This document shows, piece after piece, positions 26,344-35,922 of a DNA stretch of 62,992 bases. Where the stretch lies: the NCBI RefSeq assembly GCF_000414115.1, contig NZ_AOPZ01000217.1:1-62992 (forward strand), written 5' to 3'. This DNA is from Streptomyces aurantiacus JA 4570. Lineage in GTDB: Bacteria; Actinomycetota; Actinomycetes; Streptomycetales; Streptomycetaceae. How positions within the stretch are numbered: the first letter of the stretch is position 1; each line of letters begins with the position of its first letter. Made by a program: the position numbers and the translations under genes. The notes beneath the pieces were generated by a model. The model was not told where the DNA came from. It was given only the letters and a program-made list of their open reading frames with translations, and did no database searches.

Positions 26344-29300
26344 ATGGACCGTGACCGGAACCTCGCCTCTCCGTCTCCCTCTCCTCTTCTTCCTCCCCTG
26401 ACGCGCCGTCAACTGCTGGTCGCCGCAGGCGCGGCGGGGGCCGCCGGTGCCGTGGCCGCGACCGGCGCCGGGCCCGCGGCGGCGCGGGAGCCCGCCGGGG
26501 GGCCGCTGTCCTTCACCCGTGCCACCAAGGCTCGTCGCCGAGGTGCAGCACGTCCTGTGGTCCCAGCCCCGCACCGGCGGCAAGGCGGTGCCGCTCACCC
26601 CGCCCGGCCTCGAACCCAGCCGGCCCGTGTTCGCCCCGGACGGCTCACTCGTCGCGTTCTGCGCGTACCAGGGCGGCGGCTTCCACATCTGGACCATGCG
26701 CGCCGACGGCTCCGAGGTGCGACAGCGCACCGAAGGGCCCTGGGACGACCGCGGCCCGGCCTGGTCGCCCGACGGCACCCGGCTCGCCTTCGCCTCCGAG
26801 CGCGGCGGCGACCCGGTGAAGGGCAGTCCCTATCGCGTCCACGTCCTCGACCTGCGCTCCGGCGAACTGACGCGGGTGACCGGACTGCCCGGGCAGGACG
26901 GTCCGGCCCAGGACGGCCCCTGGGAGGACTTCGACCCCGCCTGGTCGCCGGACGGGAAACGGATCCTGTTCGTCCGGGCCAGGGCGGTCACGACGCCCAC
27001 CGGCTCCGCCCTGGAGGCGCGCACCGTCGCCGCCGTCCCCGCGGACGGCGCGGGCCCGGTCGTTGTAGAGCACACAGAGACCGAGAACGCCCAGGTCATG
27101 ACGCCCGCCCCGGCCCCGGACGGCCGCCGCCTCGCCTACCTGCGCACCACACCGGCACCCGAAGGGTCCTGCGCTCTCGTGGTCGACGGCAAGCGCGTGG
27201 ACGTCGCCGGGGACATCGCTCCCGTGCCCCCGCGCTGGACGAGGGACGGCGAGCTGCTGCTCACGGTCGACGGCCGCTTCACCCTCGTACGCCCCGCGGA
27301 ACCCGGCGCGGCCGAGCCGCTCCCGTTCGACGGCGTCCTGACCGTGGACCGGCCGCGCTACCGCGTCAAGGAGTACGACCTCGGACTCGCGGAGCAGCGC
27401 GCGCGGCCCGTCCGGGGCGTGCACCTGCCCGCCCTCTCGCCCGACGGCCGGCACATCGCCTTCGCCGCCCTCAACTCCCTGTGGCTCCCCGCCACCTCGG
27501 GCGGCCGGGCACCGAAGCGGCTGCGCCGCGCCGACCCCACCCGCTACCTCCTCGGGCCGTCGTGGGCGCGCGACGGCAAGTCGCTGGTGTACGTCGACGA
27601 CCGCGACGGACTCCTCGGCGTGTACCGGCACGACCTCGCCACCGGCAAGGAGACCGCGCTCGCCACGGGCGGCCGCGTGCACCCCGCGCTCTCGCCCGAC
27701 GGTAAGCGCCTCGCCTGCCTCGACATGACCGGACGGCTCGTCGTGCGCGATCTGGCCGCGGGCACCGAACGCGTCCTCGCCGACCCGCTCGGCGGCGGCG
27801 GTCTGCCCGGGCGGCCGAGCTGGTCGCCCGACGGCCGCCACATCGCCCTGTGCGACCGCAACCGCCTCAACCTCCGCTTCCGCGAGGGCTACAACCTCGT
27901 GCGCGTCGTCGACGCCACCACCGGCGCCGACCGGCTGCACACCGTCGCGCCCCACACCTCCCTCGCGGACCGGTACGACTCCGGTCCCGTCTGGTCGCCC
28001 GACGGCCGCTGGATGGCGGTGATCGTCGAGTCCGCGCTGTGCCTGCTGCCCGTCGCCCCCGACGGCAGCCCGCGCGGCGAACTGCGCACCCTCACCACCG
28101 AACCCGCCGACCACCCCACCTGGTCCGGGGATTCCAAGTCGCTCCTCTACCTGTCGGGCACCCGGCTGCGCCTCATCGGCGTCGACGGCGGCCGCGCCCG
28201 CACCGTGCGCGTCCCGCTCGACCAGCGCAGGCCCGCGCCCACCGACACGGTGGTGCACGCGGGGCGGCTGTGGGACGGCACCGGCGACACGGTCCGGGAG
28301 GACGTCGACATCGTCGTACGCGGCGGCCGCGTCGCCGCCGTCGAACCGCACCGCGCGTCCCGCACGGGCACGCTCCGGCGCGTCGACGCCTCCGGCCGCA
28401 CCGTCCTGCCCGGCCTGTGGGACACCCACACCCACCCCTGGCAGAGCACCTACGGCGGCCGCCAGACCGTGGGCCAGCTCACGTACGGGATCACCACGGC
28501 GGTCTCGCTCGGCGGATTCGCCCACGAACAGGCCCGCATCCGCGAGGCGGTCGCCACCGGGCAGCTCGCCGGGCCCCGCCTGCTGACCACCGGCGAACTC
28601 CTCGACGGCGGCCGCGTCGCGTACAGCATGGGCCGCGCGCACCGCACCCGCGCGGGACTGCGGCGCTCCCTGGAGCGGGCCGCGCAGCTCGACTGGGACT
28701 TCGTCAAGACGTACGTACGGGCGCCGAGGTGGGTCATGGAGGAGGCCGCGCGCTTCGCCCACGAACGCCTGGGGGTGCGTGCGGGCAGCCACTTCCTGTC
28801 ACCCGGCATCCAGTCCGGTCAGGACCTGACGACCCATCTGCAAGCCACCCAGCGGGGCGAGTTCGGTCACGCCACCACGGCGTCCGGGCGCGCCTACGAC
28901 GACGTGCTGGAGATTTACAGCGCACGGGGCGCACGCTTCGCGATGATCGCCACACCGTTCACCTCGTCGCCGCTCCTGGGCGCCGACCCGGCCCTCGCCG
29001 ACGACCCGCGGGTCACGGCCGTGATGGCGCCGTGGGACGCCGCCCAGGTCCGCAAGTCGGCGGGCGTCGCCCCCACACCGGCCCAACTGGCCACGCTGCG
29101 CCGGGAGACCGACATCTACCGGCGGATCCTCGCCGCCGGCGGCCTCGTCGCCCTCGGCACCGACCAGCCCCTCGTACCGATCGGCCTCTCCCTGCACCTG
29201 GGCCTGCGCGCCCTGCACCGCGGCGGCCTCTCCCCGGTCGAGGCGCTGCGCACCGTGACGGTGCTGCCCGCGCGACTGTTCGGCGTCGCGGACGACCTGG

Positions 29301-29533
29301 GCACCGTGGCGCCCGGCAAGATCGCCGACCTGACGGTCGTGGACGGCGACCCGTTCACGGACTTCGCCACGCTGGTGCGCACCGTGTCGGTACTGCGGGG
29401 CGGCGTCCCGTACGAGACCGACGACCTGGTGGCCGCGTTCCCGACGACGGCCCGCCACAAGCACACGGGCGCGGACTGGCTGAACATCGGCCGCCTGATG
29501 CGGCGGGACGGGTGCTGCGATCCGGGGGTGTGA
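26344..29533 (+). pseudogene. Tat-exported propeller-amidohydrolase, one-base frameshift
   Basis: The N-terminus (ATG 26344) is a twin-arginine signal: LTRRQLLVAAG, then a hydrophobic Ala-rich core. After the signal the frame shifts by one base near 26529-26530: dropping one G from AAGGCTC gives TKLVAEVQHVLW, and the rest continues in frame to 29533. The body has two parts. Residues ~60-620 are TolB-like propeller repeats (SPDGKRILFVRAR, WSPDGTRLAFASERG). The C-terminal ~420 are an amidohydrolase: GLWDTHTHPW metal-binding site, GSHFLSPGI, GTDQPLVPI and GKIADLTVVDGDP. Intact relatives are secreted hydrolases of unclear substrate. Without the frame correction the enzyme has no export signal. 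Confidence 0.85.
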
Positions 29534-29619
29534 GGCGGGGAGGCGGCGCTGGCCGCCAGCCGCTGGGGTGGGCGGGACGAGGGCGGGCCCGGGACGCGGC
29601 CCCGGGCTCCGCTTCGTAT

Positions 29620-29632
29620 GGGGCTTCGCCCC
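29620..29632 (+). terminator. Hairpin terminator after the amidohydrolase gene
   Basis: GGGGC-TTC-GCCCC (29620-29632) followed by TTTCCCC and TTTC. It lies in the 191-bp gap between the amidohydrolase gene and the convergent OYE gene. The nearby GCCCTCAAACGCCGGGCAGG segment resembles a common Streptomyces extragenic element. Confidence 0.55.
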
Positions 29633-29724
29633 TTTCCCCTTTCATCGGCGCTCCGCACCTCGCCCTCAAACGCCGGGCAGGCTACAGCCCGCGAGCGCGT
29701 CGGGTCCGGCCTGGCGGGGCTGGG

Positions 29725-30807
29725 TCAGACGGACCGGAGATACTGCTGCGGCACCCGGATCTCCGCACCCAGCTCCCGCGCCGCGGCCCGCGCCCACGAC
29801 GGGCTGCGCAGCAGTTCGCGGCCGAGCAGGACGGCGTCCGCCTCGCCGTTGGCGACGATCTTCTCGGCCTGCTCGACCTCGGTGATCAGGCCGACCGCGG
29901 CGACCGGCAGGCCGGTCTCGGCGCGCACCCGCGCCGCGAACGGGACCTGGTAGCCCGGCCCGACCGCGATCTTCACGCCCGCGGCGTTGCCGCCGGTGGA
30001 CACGTCGAGCAGGTCGACACCGTGCTCATTGAGGAGCGCCGCGAACCGTACGGTGTCGTCGGCCGTCCAGCCGCCCTCCTCCAGCCAGTCGGTGGCGGAG
30101 ATGCGGAAGAACAGCGGCTTGTCCTCGGGCCAGACGGCCCGCACGGCGTCCACGACCTCCAGGGGGAAGCGGACCCGGTTCTCGAACGAGCCGCCGTAGG
30201 CGTCGGTGCGCCGGTTGGAGTGCGGTGAGAGGAACTCGCCGATCAAGTAGCCGTGCGCGCCGTGCAGTTCGGCGACCTCGAAACCGGCGTCCAGGGCGCG
30301 ACGGGCCGCGTCCACGAACTGCCGCGTCACGTCCTGGATCTGATCGGCGCTCAGCTCGGTCGGTACGCTGAACCGCTCGTCGAACGCCACCGGGCTGGGC
30401 CCCACCGGCTGCCAGCCCTCCGCCGCGTCGGGCGCGAGGGGCGCGCCGCCCTGCCACGGCAGGTCGGTCGACGCCTTGCGGCCGGCGTGCGCGAGCTGAA
30501 TGCCGGGAACCGTGCCCTGCGACTTGAGGAAGCCGGTGATGCGGCGGAACGCCTCGGCCTGCGTGTCGTTCCAGATGCCGAGGTCGGCGGGGGAGATGCG
30601 GCCCTCGGGGCTCACGGCGGTGGCCTCGGTGAGGATCAGGCCGGTGCCTCCGGTGGCGCGCGCCGCGTAGTGGGCGAAGTGCCAGTCGGTCGGCACGCCC
30701 GCCCCCGGCCCCGACGTCTCCGCCGAGTACTGGCACATCGGCGCCATCCACACCCGGTTCGGGATGGTCAGCGATCGCAGGGTGTAGGGCTCGAACAGCG
30801 CGCTCAC
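29725..30807 (-). CDS. NADH:flavin oxidoreductase, old yellow enzyme (YqjM-like)
   Basis: A 360-residue FMN enzyme that reduces activated C=C bonds with NAD(P)H. Landmarks are LRSLTIPNRVWMAPMCQYSA (with the YqjM-type Cys), HAGRKAS, ELHGAHGYLIGEFLSPHSN (substrate-binding His and Asn), RTDAYGGSFENR and VLLGRELLRSP. GTG 30807 is chosen because GGAGG stands five bases before it; an in-frame ATG at 30819 lies upstream of that ribosome site. It is divergent from an ArsR regulator across a 187-bp region with an inverted repeat and overlapping promoter elements, so it is probably repressed by that protein and induced by an electrophile. Confidence 0.93.
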   Translation of the reverse strand: MSALFEPYTLRSLTIPNRVWMAPMCQYSAETSGPGAGVPTDWHFAHYAARATGGTGLILTEATAVSPEGRISPADLGIWNDTQAEAFRRITGFLKSQGTVPGIQLAHAGRKASTDLPWQGGAPLAPDAAEGWQPVGPSPVAFDERFSVPTELSADQIQDVTRQFVDAARRALDAGFEVAELHGAHGYLIGEFLSPHSNRRTDAYGGSFENRVRFPLEVVDAVRAVWPEDKPLFFRISATDWLEEGGWTADDTVRFAALLNEHGVDLLDVSTGGNAAGVKIAVGPGYQVPFAARVRAETGLPVAAVGLITEVEQAEKIVANGEADAVLLGRELLRSPSWARAAARELGAEIRVPQQYLRSV

Positions 30808-30882
30808 GGCGGCCTCCATACGTGACGGCGGGTGGTACGGGGTGGCGCGGCGCCCGGACGGCCCGGAGCGCGCAACCCTCTC

Positions 30883-30900
30883 GTACGATAAGCATCGTAC
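30883..30900. promoter_or_regulatory. Operator candidate GTACGAT-AAGC-ATCGTAC
   Basis: Perfect 7-bp inverted arms with a 4-bp spacer lie between the OYE and arsR-type genes. A further half-site (CGTACAAT) occurs at about 30930. The symmetric form fits a dimeric ArsR-family repressor controlling both directions. Confidence 0.65.
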
Positions 30901-30908
30901 TACGGAGG

Positions 30909-30937
30909 CTGTCAAACTACGAAGGGCCTCGTACAAT
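30909..30937 (+). promoter_or_regulatory. Predicted promoter for the ArsR gene
   Basis: A -35-like CTGTCA (30909-30914), a 17-bp spacer and a -10-like TACAAT (30932-30937) lie about 58 bp before the start codon. On the other strand TTGACA (30915-30910) overlaps the same box and could be the -35 of the OYE promoter. The inverted repeat at 30883-30900 abuts both. Confidence 0.5.
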
Positions 30938-30994
30938 GGAGGCGTCCGCGCCGCGGAGGGATACCCCCGACCGCCCAGGGAGAGTGGAGCCGCC

Positions 30995-31348
30995 ATGACG
31001 ACCGCCGCACCGAACGCCCGCGCGCTCGTCCATCCGGCGCGCGAGGAGATCCGCCTGGAGGGCGTGCTGCACGCGCTGGCGGACCCGCTGCGTCTGCTGG
31101 TGGTACGTGAACTGGCCAGCGAGGACGCCGAGTTGACGTGCTCGCACTTCGAGCTGCCCATCACCAAGTCCACCACCACGCACCACTTCCGGGTGCTGCG
31201 CGAGGCGGGCCTGGTCCAGCAGGTCTACCGGGGCACGGCCAAGGTCAACGTCCTGCGCCGGGCGGACCTGGACGCCCTCTTCCCGGGGCTCCTCGACAGT
31301 GTCCTCGCCGCGGCGGCGGGGCAGGCCGACCGCCTCGGCGACGCCTGA
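30995..31348 (+). CDS. ArsR family transcriptional regulator
   Basis: A 117-residue dimeric winged-helix repressor. HALADPLRLLVVRELAS is helix 2, and STTTHHFRVLREAGLVQQVY forms the recognition helix and wing. Cysteine is present near the start of the recognition region (LTCSHFE), but a complete metal-binding CxC motif is not, so it may sense redox or an organic electrophile instead of a metal. ATG 30995 has GGGAGAGTGGAG upstream; earlier in-frame codons are promoter DNA. It faces the old yellow enzyme gene and probably represses both. Confidence 0.9.
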   Translation: MTTAAPNARALVHPAREEIRLEGVLHALADPLRLLVVRELASEDAELTCSHFELPITKSTTTHHFRVLREAGLVQQVYRGTAKVNVLRRADLDALFPGLLDSVLAAAAGQADRLGDA

Positions 31349-31407
31349 CGAGCACGGGCTCCTTTCCCCGCCCTCCCCGGAGGGGCGTCGTCGCTGGCCG
31401 GGGAGAG

Positions 31408-32784
31408 TCAGTCCGCCCGTCCGGATGTTTCACCGCGCGCCGCCGCCAGCAGCCCCGGCCAGTCCGGGATCTTCACCGGCCCGCGCCCGAGCGAACGCCC
31501 GAGGTCCGCCTCCGCGCGCTCGATCGCCAGCCAGCCGGGCCACTCGACCGGCCGGGCGCCCGCGGCGCACAGCGCGAGCAGGGGGTCGTCGGGCACGTCG
31601 CGGAGCGCGAGGGCGGGCGCGTCGTCGAGCAGCGACAGCGCCGTCTCCTTGGCGCAGGGGCGGTTGGTGCCGATGACGCCGGTCGGCCCGCGCTTGATCC
31701 AGCCCGCCACGTACTCGCCGGGCGACACGGCGCCCTCGCGCAGCACCCGCCCTCCGGCGTGCGGCACCGTCCCCGTCGCCTCGTCGAACGGCAGCCCGTC
31801 CATCGGGACGCCGCGGTAGCCGACGGAGCGCAGGACGAGCTGGCCGGTGATGTCCTCGTACGTCCCCGAGCCCGTCACCCCGCCCCGCCCGTCGGGCAGC
31901 GTCCGCTCGAACCGTACGCCGCCGACCCGGCCGCCCGCGTCGAGCACGGCCACCGGCCGCAGGAAGAACCGCAGCCGGATCCGCCGCGCGAGCCCCCGCT
32001 CCGGCGCCCCGGCCCAGCCGCGCATCACCTCGACGTTGCGGCGCCCGGCCGCGGGCAGCCCCGACGGGTCCGCGTACGCCGGATCGAGCGCCAACTCCGC
32101 CGGATCCACGACGACTTCGGCGTCCGGGAGCGAACCGAGCTCCCGCAGCTCCTTGGTGGTGAACCGCGCCTGGGACGGCCCGCGCCGCCCCACCATGTGC
32201 ACCTCGCGCACCCGGCTCTGCGCGAGCACGCCCAGCGCCTCGTGCGGCATGTCGGTCGGCATCAGCTCGGCTGCGCCGCGCGCCAGCATCCGCGCGACGT
32301 CCACCGCGACATTGCCGACGCCGATGACCACGGCCGAGTCCACGCCGCGTACGAAACGGTCCGGCGGCCCCGCACCGTTCACCGTCACGTCCGGGTGGGC
32401 GCTGTACCAGGACACGAACTCGGTGGCCGAACAACTCCCCGGCAGATCCTCGCCGGGCACGCCGAGACGGCGGTCCGTGGCCGCGCCCACGCAGTACACG
32501 ACCGCGTGATAGACGCCGAGCAACTGCGCGGGCGAGAGCGCGCCGGGGCCGACCTCGACGCCGCCGAGGAACCGTACGTTCTCGTGCTCAAGGACCGTAC
32601 GCAGGTTGTTCTGCAGGGACTTGATCTTCTCGTGGTCCGGCGCGACGCCATAGCGCACCAGGCCGTACGGGCACGGCAGCCGGTCGAGCACGTCCACCCG
32701 CACCCCCGGCACGAGGTTCTGCTGGACCAGGCTCTGCGCGGTGTAGACCCCGCTCGGACCCGATCCCACGACGGCGACCTGCAC
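31408..32784 (-). CDS. FAD-dependent ferredoxin/NADP+ reductase, FprA-like
   Basis: A 458-residue cytoplasmic flavoprotein related to adrenodoxin reductase and mycobacterial FprA. The FAD motif is VAVVGSGPSGVYTA (residues ~3-16), followed by PCPYGLVRYGVAPDHEKIKS. The NADPH site is VVIGVGNVAVDVARML with VGRRGP further on. The C-terminus has SVGYRGVP and AGWIKRGPTGVIGTNR. It passes electrons from NADPH to a ferredoxin that usually feeds cytochromes P450; no ferredoxin or P450 is next to it. GTG 32784 has GGAAGGAG upstream. It converges with the ArsR gene. Confidence 0.93.
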   Translation of the reverse strand: MQVAVVGSGPSGVYTAQSLVQQNLVPGVRVDVLDRLPCPYGLVRYGVAPDHEKIKSLQNNLRTVLEHENVRFLGGVEVGPGALSPAQLLGVYHAVVYCVGAATDRRLGVPGEDLPGSCSATEFVSWYSAHPDVTVNGAGPPDRFVRGVDSAVVIGVGNVAVDVARMLARGAAELMPTDMPHEALGVLAQSRVREVHMVGRRGPSQARFTTKELRELGSLPDAEVVVDPAELALDPAYADPSGLPAAGRRNVEVMRGWAGAPERGLARRIRLRFFLRPVAVLDAGGRVGGVRFERTLPDGRGGVTGSGTYEDITGQLVLRSVGYRGVPMDGLPFDEATGTVPHAGGRVLREGAVSPGEYVAGWIKRGPTGVIGTNRPCAKETALSLLDDAPALALRDVPDDPLLALCAAGARPVEWPGWLAIERAEADLGRSLGRGPVKIPDWPGLLAAARGETSGRAD

Positions 32785-33009
32785 GGTGGCGCTCCTTCCG
32801 CGAGGTGTCCCCGGGACGCCTTGAGGTCTGGTGATACCTGCCTGGCATCAGCATCGCACCGCTGTGCGCGCAGGGGGAGGTGTGCCGCCGCGCGCATTGG
32901 TCCGTGCCGCGGCCGGCGGAACTCCCTGTGCCGCTGACAGGGTGCCGTGGCGGCCGTCCCCGTGCGCGCCGCCAACGGGGGAATGTGACTGTACGGCTAC
33001 CGTGCGCAT

Positions 33010-34227
33010 GTGCGGAGAGGTTCATCTTGCGACGAGAATGACCATTACCGATCGGATGACGGGCGGACCGGCGGCCGAGAAGCGGCGCCGGGCCAAGGGG
33101 ACCGCGCCGCGCGCGGCGGGGCGGTGGACCTGCGGCCGGTGGGACCGGCGGGCCTGGCGGGCCCGGCGGGTCTCGCGGGCTTCCCGGGGGAGTGGGCGGC
33201 CGGCCTGGAGGACCCGGCGGCCGCGGGCCTCGGCGGACTTGAATGGACCGTGGTCGAGGACTGGGTCGAGGTGTCGTGGCCGGCGGGGGAGCGCGTGGTC
33301 ACCGTGCCCAGACCTGTGTCCGGGGCGTCGGACGCGGGTCTGGGCACGGCGACGCCCGCTTGGACCGCCGAACCCGAGCCGGCTGCCCGGGAGAGGGAGT
33401 GGGCCGAGGCGGCGGACGGCGACCGTGAGGACTGGACGCGGTCCGCGGGGTTCGCTCCGGCCGGGTGGGACGGCCCGCTGGCGGCTGTGTGGGAGGGGTG
33501 GGTCGGGCCGGTGGGGGATGTTCGGGACGCGCGGGTCGCTCCCGGGGAGGATTCCCGGGTGGAGCGCGACAGGCTGACCCCCGTCGACGAGGACGAGTGG
33601 GCGTCCGCACGCGAGGGCATCGCCCACGGCGACGGGCCGGAGCCGGGTCCCCAGAACGACTGGGCGGCCCCGGAGGTGACCGGCCAGGACGGACCCCTCT
33701 TCCATGTGCGCCTGGCCTTCGACGGCAGCGGCAGTGGCGGCGGCGTCGAAGGCGAAGGCGGCGGTCGGGCGGGCGGTACCGGAAGCGGCTGCTGTGCCGA
33801 CGGGGCCGGTGGCGCCGAAGTCCTCGCGTCCGTGTCCGACGGCCGGATCACCATCGAGGAACTGCGGGCCCAGCCCCCGCTCCCGCTGGCCAGCCTCGCG
33901 GCGCTCGCCGCCCGCATCGAGGGCCCGCTCAACGACGCGGTCCGCGGCCTGGCCGAGCGGCACGAAGCCGGGGCCATGGAGCCCGCCTGCCGGAACGGCG
34001 CCCCCGCCCAGGAGCCGCCCGTCGCCCGCCGGGGCCGCCCGCACGCACGCCGGGGCAGTGCCGTGCGACACGTCACGGCGGAGGCGTACCGCGGGGCGCT
34101 GGACGACGGCGAGGACCCGGTGCTCGCCGTGATGCGCGCGACGGGACACAGCCGCCGCAAGTCCCTGCGCCTCATCGCGGGGGCGCGGGACGCCGGGCTC
34201 CTGATGCCACGTCACCACCGCCGGTAG
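33010..34227 (+). CDS. DUF6214-like hypothetical protein
   Basis: The clear coding part is the C-terminal half: LFHVRLAFDGSG, VLASVSDGRITIEELRAQPP, IEGPLNDAVRGLAE, VTAEAYRGALDDGEDPVLAV and GHSRRKSLRLIAGARDAGLL. This matches, from memory, the actinomycete DUF6214 family, whose C-terminal region looks like a small helix-turn-helix. The N-terminal ~200 residues are low-complexity and acidic, with repeated WAA/WVG patterns and duplicated GPAGLAG. The start is uncertain: a GTG at 33010 opens the frame, and a GTG at 33124 (VDLRPVGPAG) is another possibility. Function unknown; no operon partner. Confidence 0.65.
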   Translation: MRRGSSCDENDHYRSDDGRTGGREAAPGQGDRAARGGAVDLRPVGPAGLAGPAGLAGFPGEWAAGLEDPAAAGLGGLEWTVVEDWVEVSWPAGERVVTVPRPVSGASDAGLGTATPAWTAEPEPAAREREWAEAADGDREDWTRSAGFAPAGWDGPLAAVWEGWVGPVGDVRDARVAPGEDSRVERDRLTPVDEDEWASAREGIAHGDGPEPGPQNDWAAPEVTGQDGPLFHVRLAFDGSGSGGGVEGEGGGRAGGTGSGCCADGAGGAEVLASVSDGRITIEELRAQPPLPLASLAALAARIEGPLNDAVRGLAERHEAGAMEPACRNGAPAQEPPVARRGRPHARRGSAVRHVTAEAYRGALDDGEDPVLAVMRATGHSRRKSLRLIAGARDAGLLMPRHHRR

Positions 34228-34277
34228 ACGCTCCGCTTGGGGGGCTCGCAAATGAGTCTGCGGGGCGGTGAGGGCTG

Positions 34278-34311
34278 GTGGCGCAGTTCCCCGCGCCCCT
34301 GGCGGGACGCG
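34278..34311. repeat. Streptomyces-type extragenic GC-rich repeat
   Basis: The segment GCGCAGTTCCCCGCGCCCCT (34281-34300) and its flanks resemble a short repeated element often found between Streptomyces genes. It lies in the 198-bp gap between the DUF6214-like gene and a small membrane protein gene, which also contains a CCTCCCCGGGGAGG palindrome near 34377-34390 that could act as a terminator. Confidence 0.45.
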
Positions 34312-34425
34312 CCCGGGAAACCGGACGACGGCTTGTTACGTCTCGCCGGGTGGGCTGGAGCACCGGGCGGTCCCGCCCTCCCCGGGGAGGGGCCTCTAGG
34401 CGCCGAAGGCTGCGCCTTGGGGGAG

Positions 34426-34965
34426 TCACCCTTCCTCTTCAGTGACTTCCAGCGCCTGTCTCGCCAGGCCGATGAACGTGACGTACGCGTCTCGGAAATC
34501 CCGGTACGCAGCGTCGTAGTCGCTCCGCCGTTCCGGGCTGTCGTCGCCGATGAGCGCCTTCAGCAGCGGCTGCAAGCGTCTCGCCATCTGCCGCACGTGC
34601 TCGGCCGCGGCGGAGACCTCGGCAGGACCGTCGAGCCGGACCTCGTGGTTCGCCTTGTTCATGTTCCCGATGGTCGGGCCGACGCGCTCGTACATCAGCG
34701 TCAGGATCCGGTCCTTGCCCTCACGGTCGTGCGTCGCGTCGACGTCGTCGATCTGCCAGGTGACCTCCGAGAAGGCGTGCGCGCAGCTCATCATCTCCCG
34801 ATAGCTGGACCGACGCCGGTCGCGCTGCTCACGAAGGGCCTCTGCGGTCGCGGTGGTTCGGGCTTGGGCGAGCGCCGCGCGCGAGGTCGCCCGGGCGGTG
34901 ATGTAGCTGGCACCGAGCGCGGTCAGCGCGGTGAGGACGCCGACCCACAGTCCGCTGTTCGCCAT
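34426..34965 (-). CDS. Hypothetical protein with N-terminal TM helix and helical body
   Basis: A 179-residue protein. Residues 3-24 are a membrane helix (SGLWVGVLTALTALGASYITA) without an obvious cleavage site, followed by an all-helical cytoplasmic part with coiled-coil-like stretches (ARTTATAEALREQRDRRRSS). ATG 34965 (MANSGLW) is chosen because the codons before it lack coding character; the ribosome site is weak. It resembles widespread small hypothetical proteins of actinomycetes, but I do not recognise a named family. It is divergent from the GyrI-like gene. Confidence 0.7.
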   Translation of the reverse strand: MANSGLWVGVLTALTALGASYITARATSRAALAQARTTATAEALREQRDRRRSSYREMMSCAHAFSEVTWQIDDVDATHDREGKDRILTLMYERVGPTIGNMNKANHEVRLDGPAEVSAAAEHVRQMARRLQPLLKALIGDDSPERRSDYDAAYRDFRDAYVTFIGLARQALEVTEEEG

Positions 34966-35153
34966 GATCGAGAAGTCTGCCAGCCGGGAGCGCCGTTGTG
35001 ACGCGGAGGGCGTACCTTCCCGAGTGATCGGCTCAAGGCCATCGAACAGGGGAGGGCGGCCCTTACGGCTTCCCCGCCGCACTGGGTGCGCCTGCACTGA
35101 ACAACCCCGCTGACCCGTAATGACATTCACTCACCAGGAAGGCACACCTCGGC

Positions 35154-35780
35154 ATGACCACCAAGTACGACGTCAAGCGCGAGCTCAAGCAGTGCTACGC
35201 ACCAAAGAACACCGACTGGGAACTGGTCGACGTCCCCGAGCTCCACTTCCTCGCCGTCGACGGGCACGGCGACCCGAACACCAGCCCCGCGTACCGCCAC
35301 GCGGTCGAGGCGCTCTACGCGGTCGCCTACACCGTCAAGTTCGCGAGCAAAGGCGACCTCGGCAGGGACTTCGTCGTGGGCCCACTTGAGGGACTGTGGT
35401 GGGCGGACGACATGGACGACTTCCTGGCCAGGCTCAAGGACAACTGGCGATGGAGACTGCTCATCAACGTCCCCGACTGGATCACTGGCGCCATGATCGA
35501 AGACGCCAAGCGCACCGCCCTGACCAAGAAGGACCTTCCAGCCGTTCCGGACGTTCGGCCAGAGACGCTGCACGAGGGCACCAGCGCGCAGGCCCTCCAC
35601 ATCGGCCCTTACGACGACGAGACCCCGATCCTGACCAGGCTGCACCACGAATACCTCCCCGCCAACAACCTGCGGGAGACGGGCCTGCACCACGAGATCT
35701 ACCTCAGCGACCCGCGCAGGGCCGACCCCGCCAGGCTCAGGACGATTCTGCGGCAGCCCGTAGAAGTGGTGTCCGTGTAG
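35154..35780 (+). CDS. GyrI-like small-molecule-binding domain protein
   Basis: A 208-residue cytoplasmic protein. ELHFLAVDGHGDPNTSPAY at ~25-43 and QALHIGPYDDETPIL near the end are hallmarks of the GyrI-like fold, as in stand-alone members such as the lin2189/SAV type. It has no DNA-binding domain. These proteins bind, or in some cases hydrolyse, cyclic or hydrophobic small molecules. AGGAAGG precedes ATG 35154. It marks the left boundary of the debris-rich region. Confidence 0.85.
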   Translation: MTTKYDVKRELKQCYAPKNTDWELVDVPELHFLAVDGHGDPNTSPAYRHAVEALYAVAYTVKFASKGDLGRDFVVGPLEGLWWADDMDDFLARLKDNWRWRLLINVPDWITGAMIEDAKRTALTKKDLPAVPDVRPETLHEGTSAQALHIGPYDDETPILTRLHHEYLPANNLRETGLHHEIYLSDPRRADPARLRTILRQPVEVVSV

Positions 35781-35922
35781 CCTGCCGCCGGATGAGGGGT
35801 GACGGGTGAGGGCTGCGTGTGGGTTCCGCCGGCGGGCGTACGCGCAGCGCGCAGTACATGGACCTAGGGCCTGTGTCGAAAGTGGCTGGTTGTGACTCTG
35901 TGGCCTGTGTTTGTATGCCGGA

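Noticed and set aside
33038..33126. Alternative start or frameshift for the DUF6214-like gene at ATG 33038
   Set aside because: The ATG is in a different frame from the conserved C-terminal part and would need a lost base; nothing else supports it, so the start was left uncertain.
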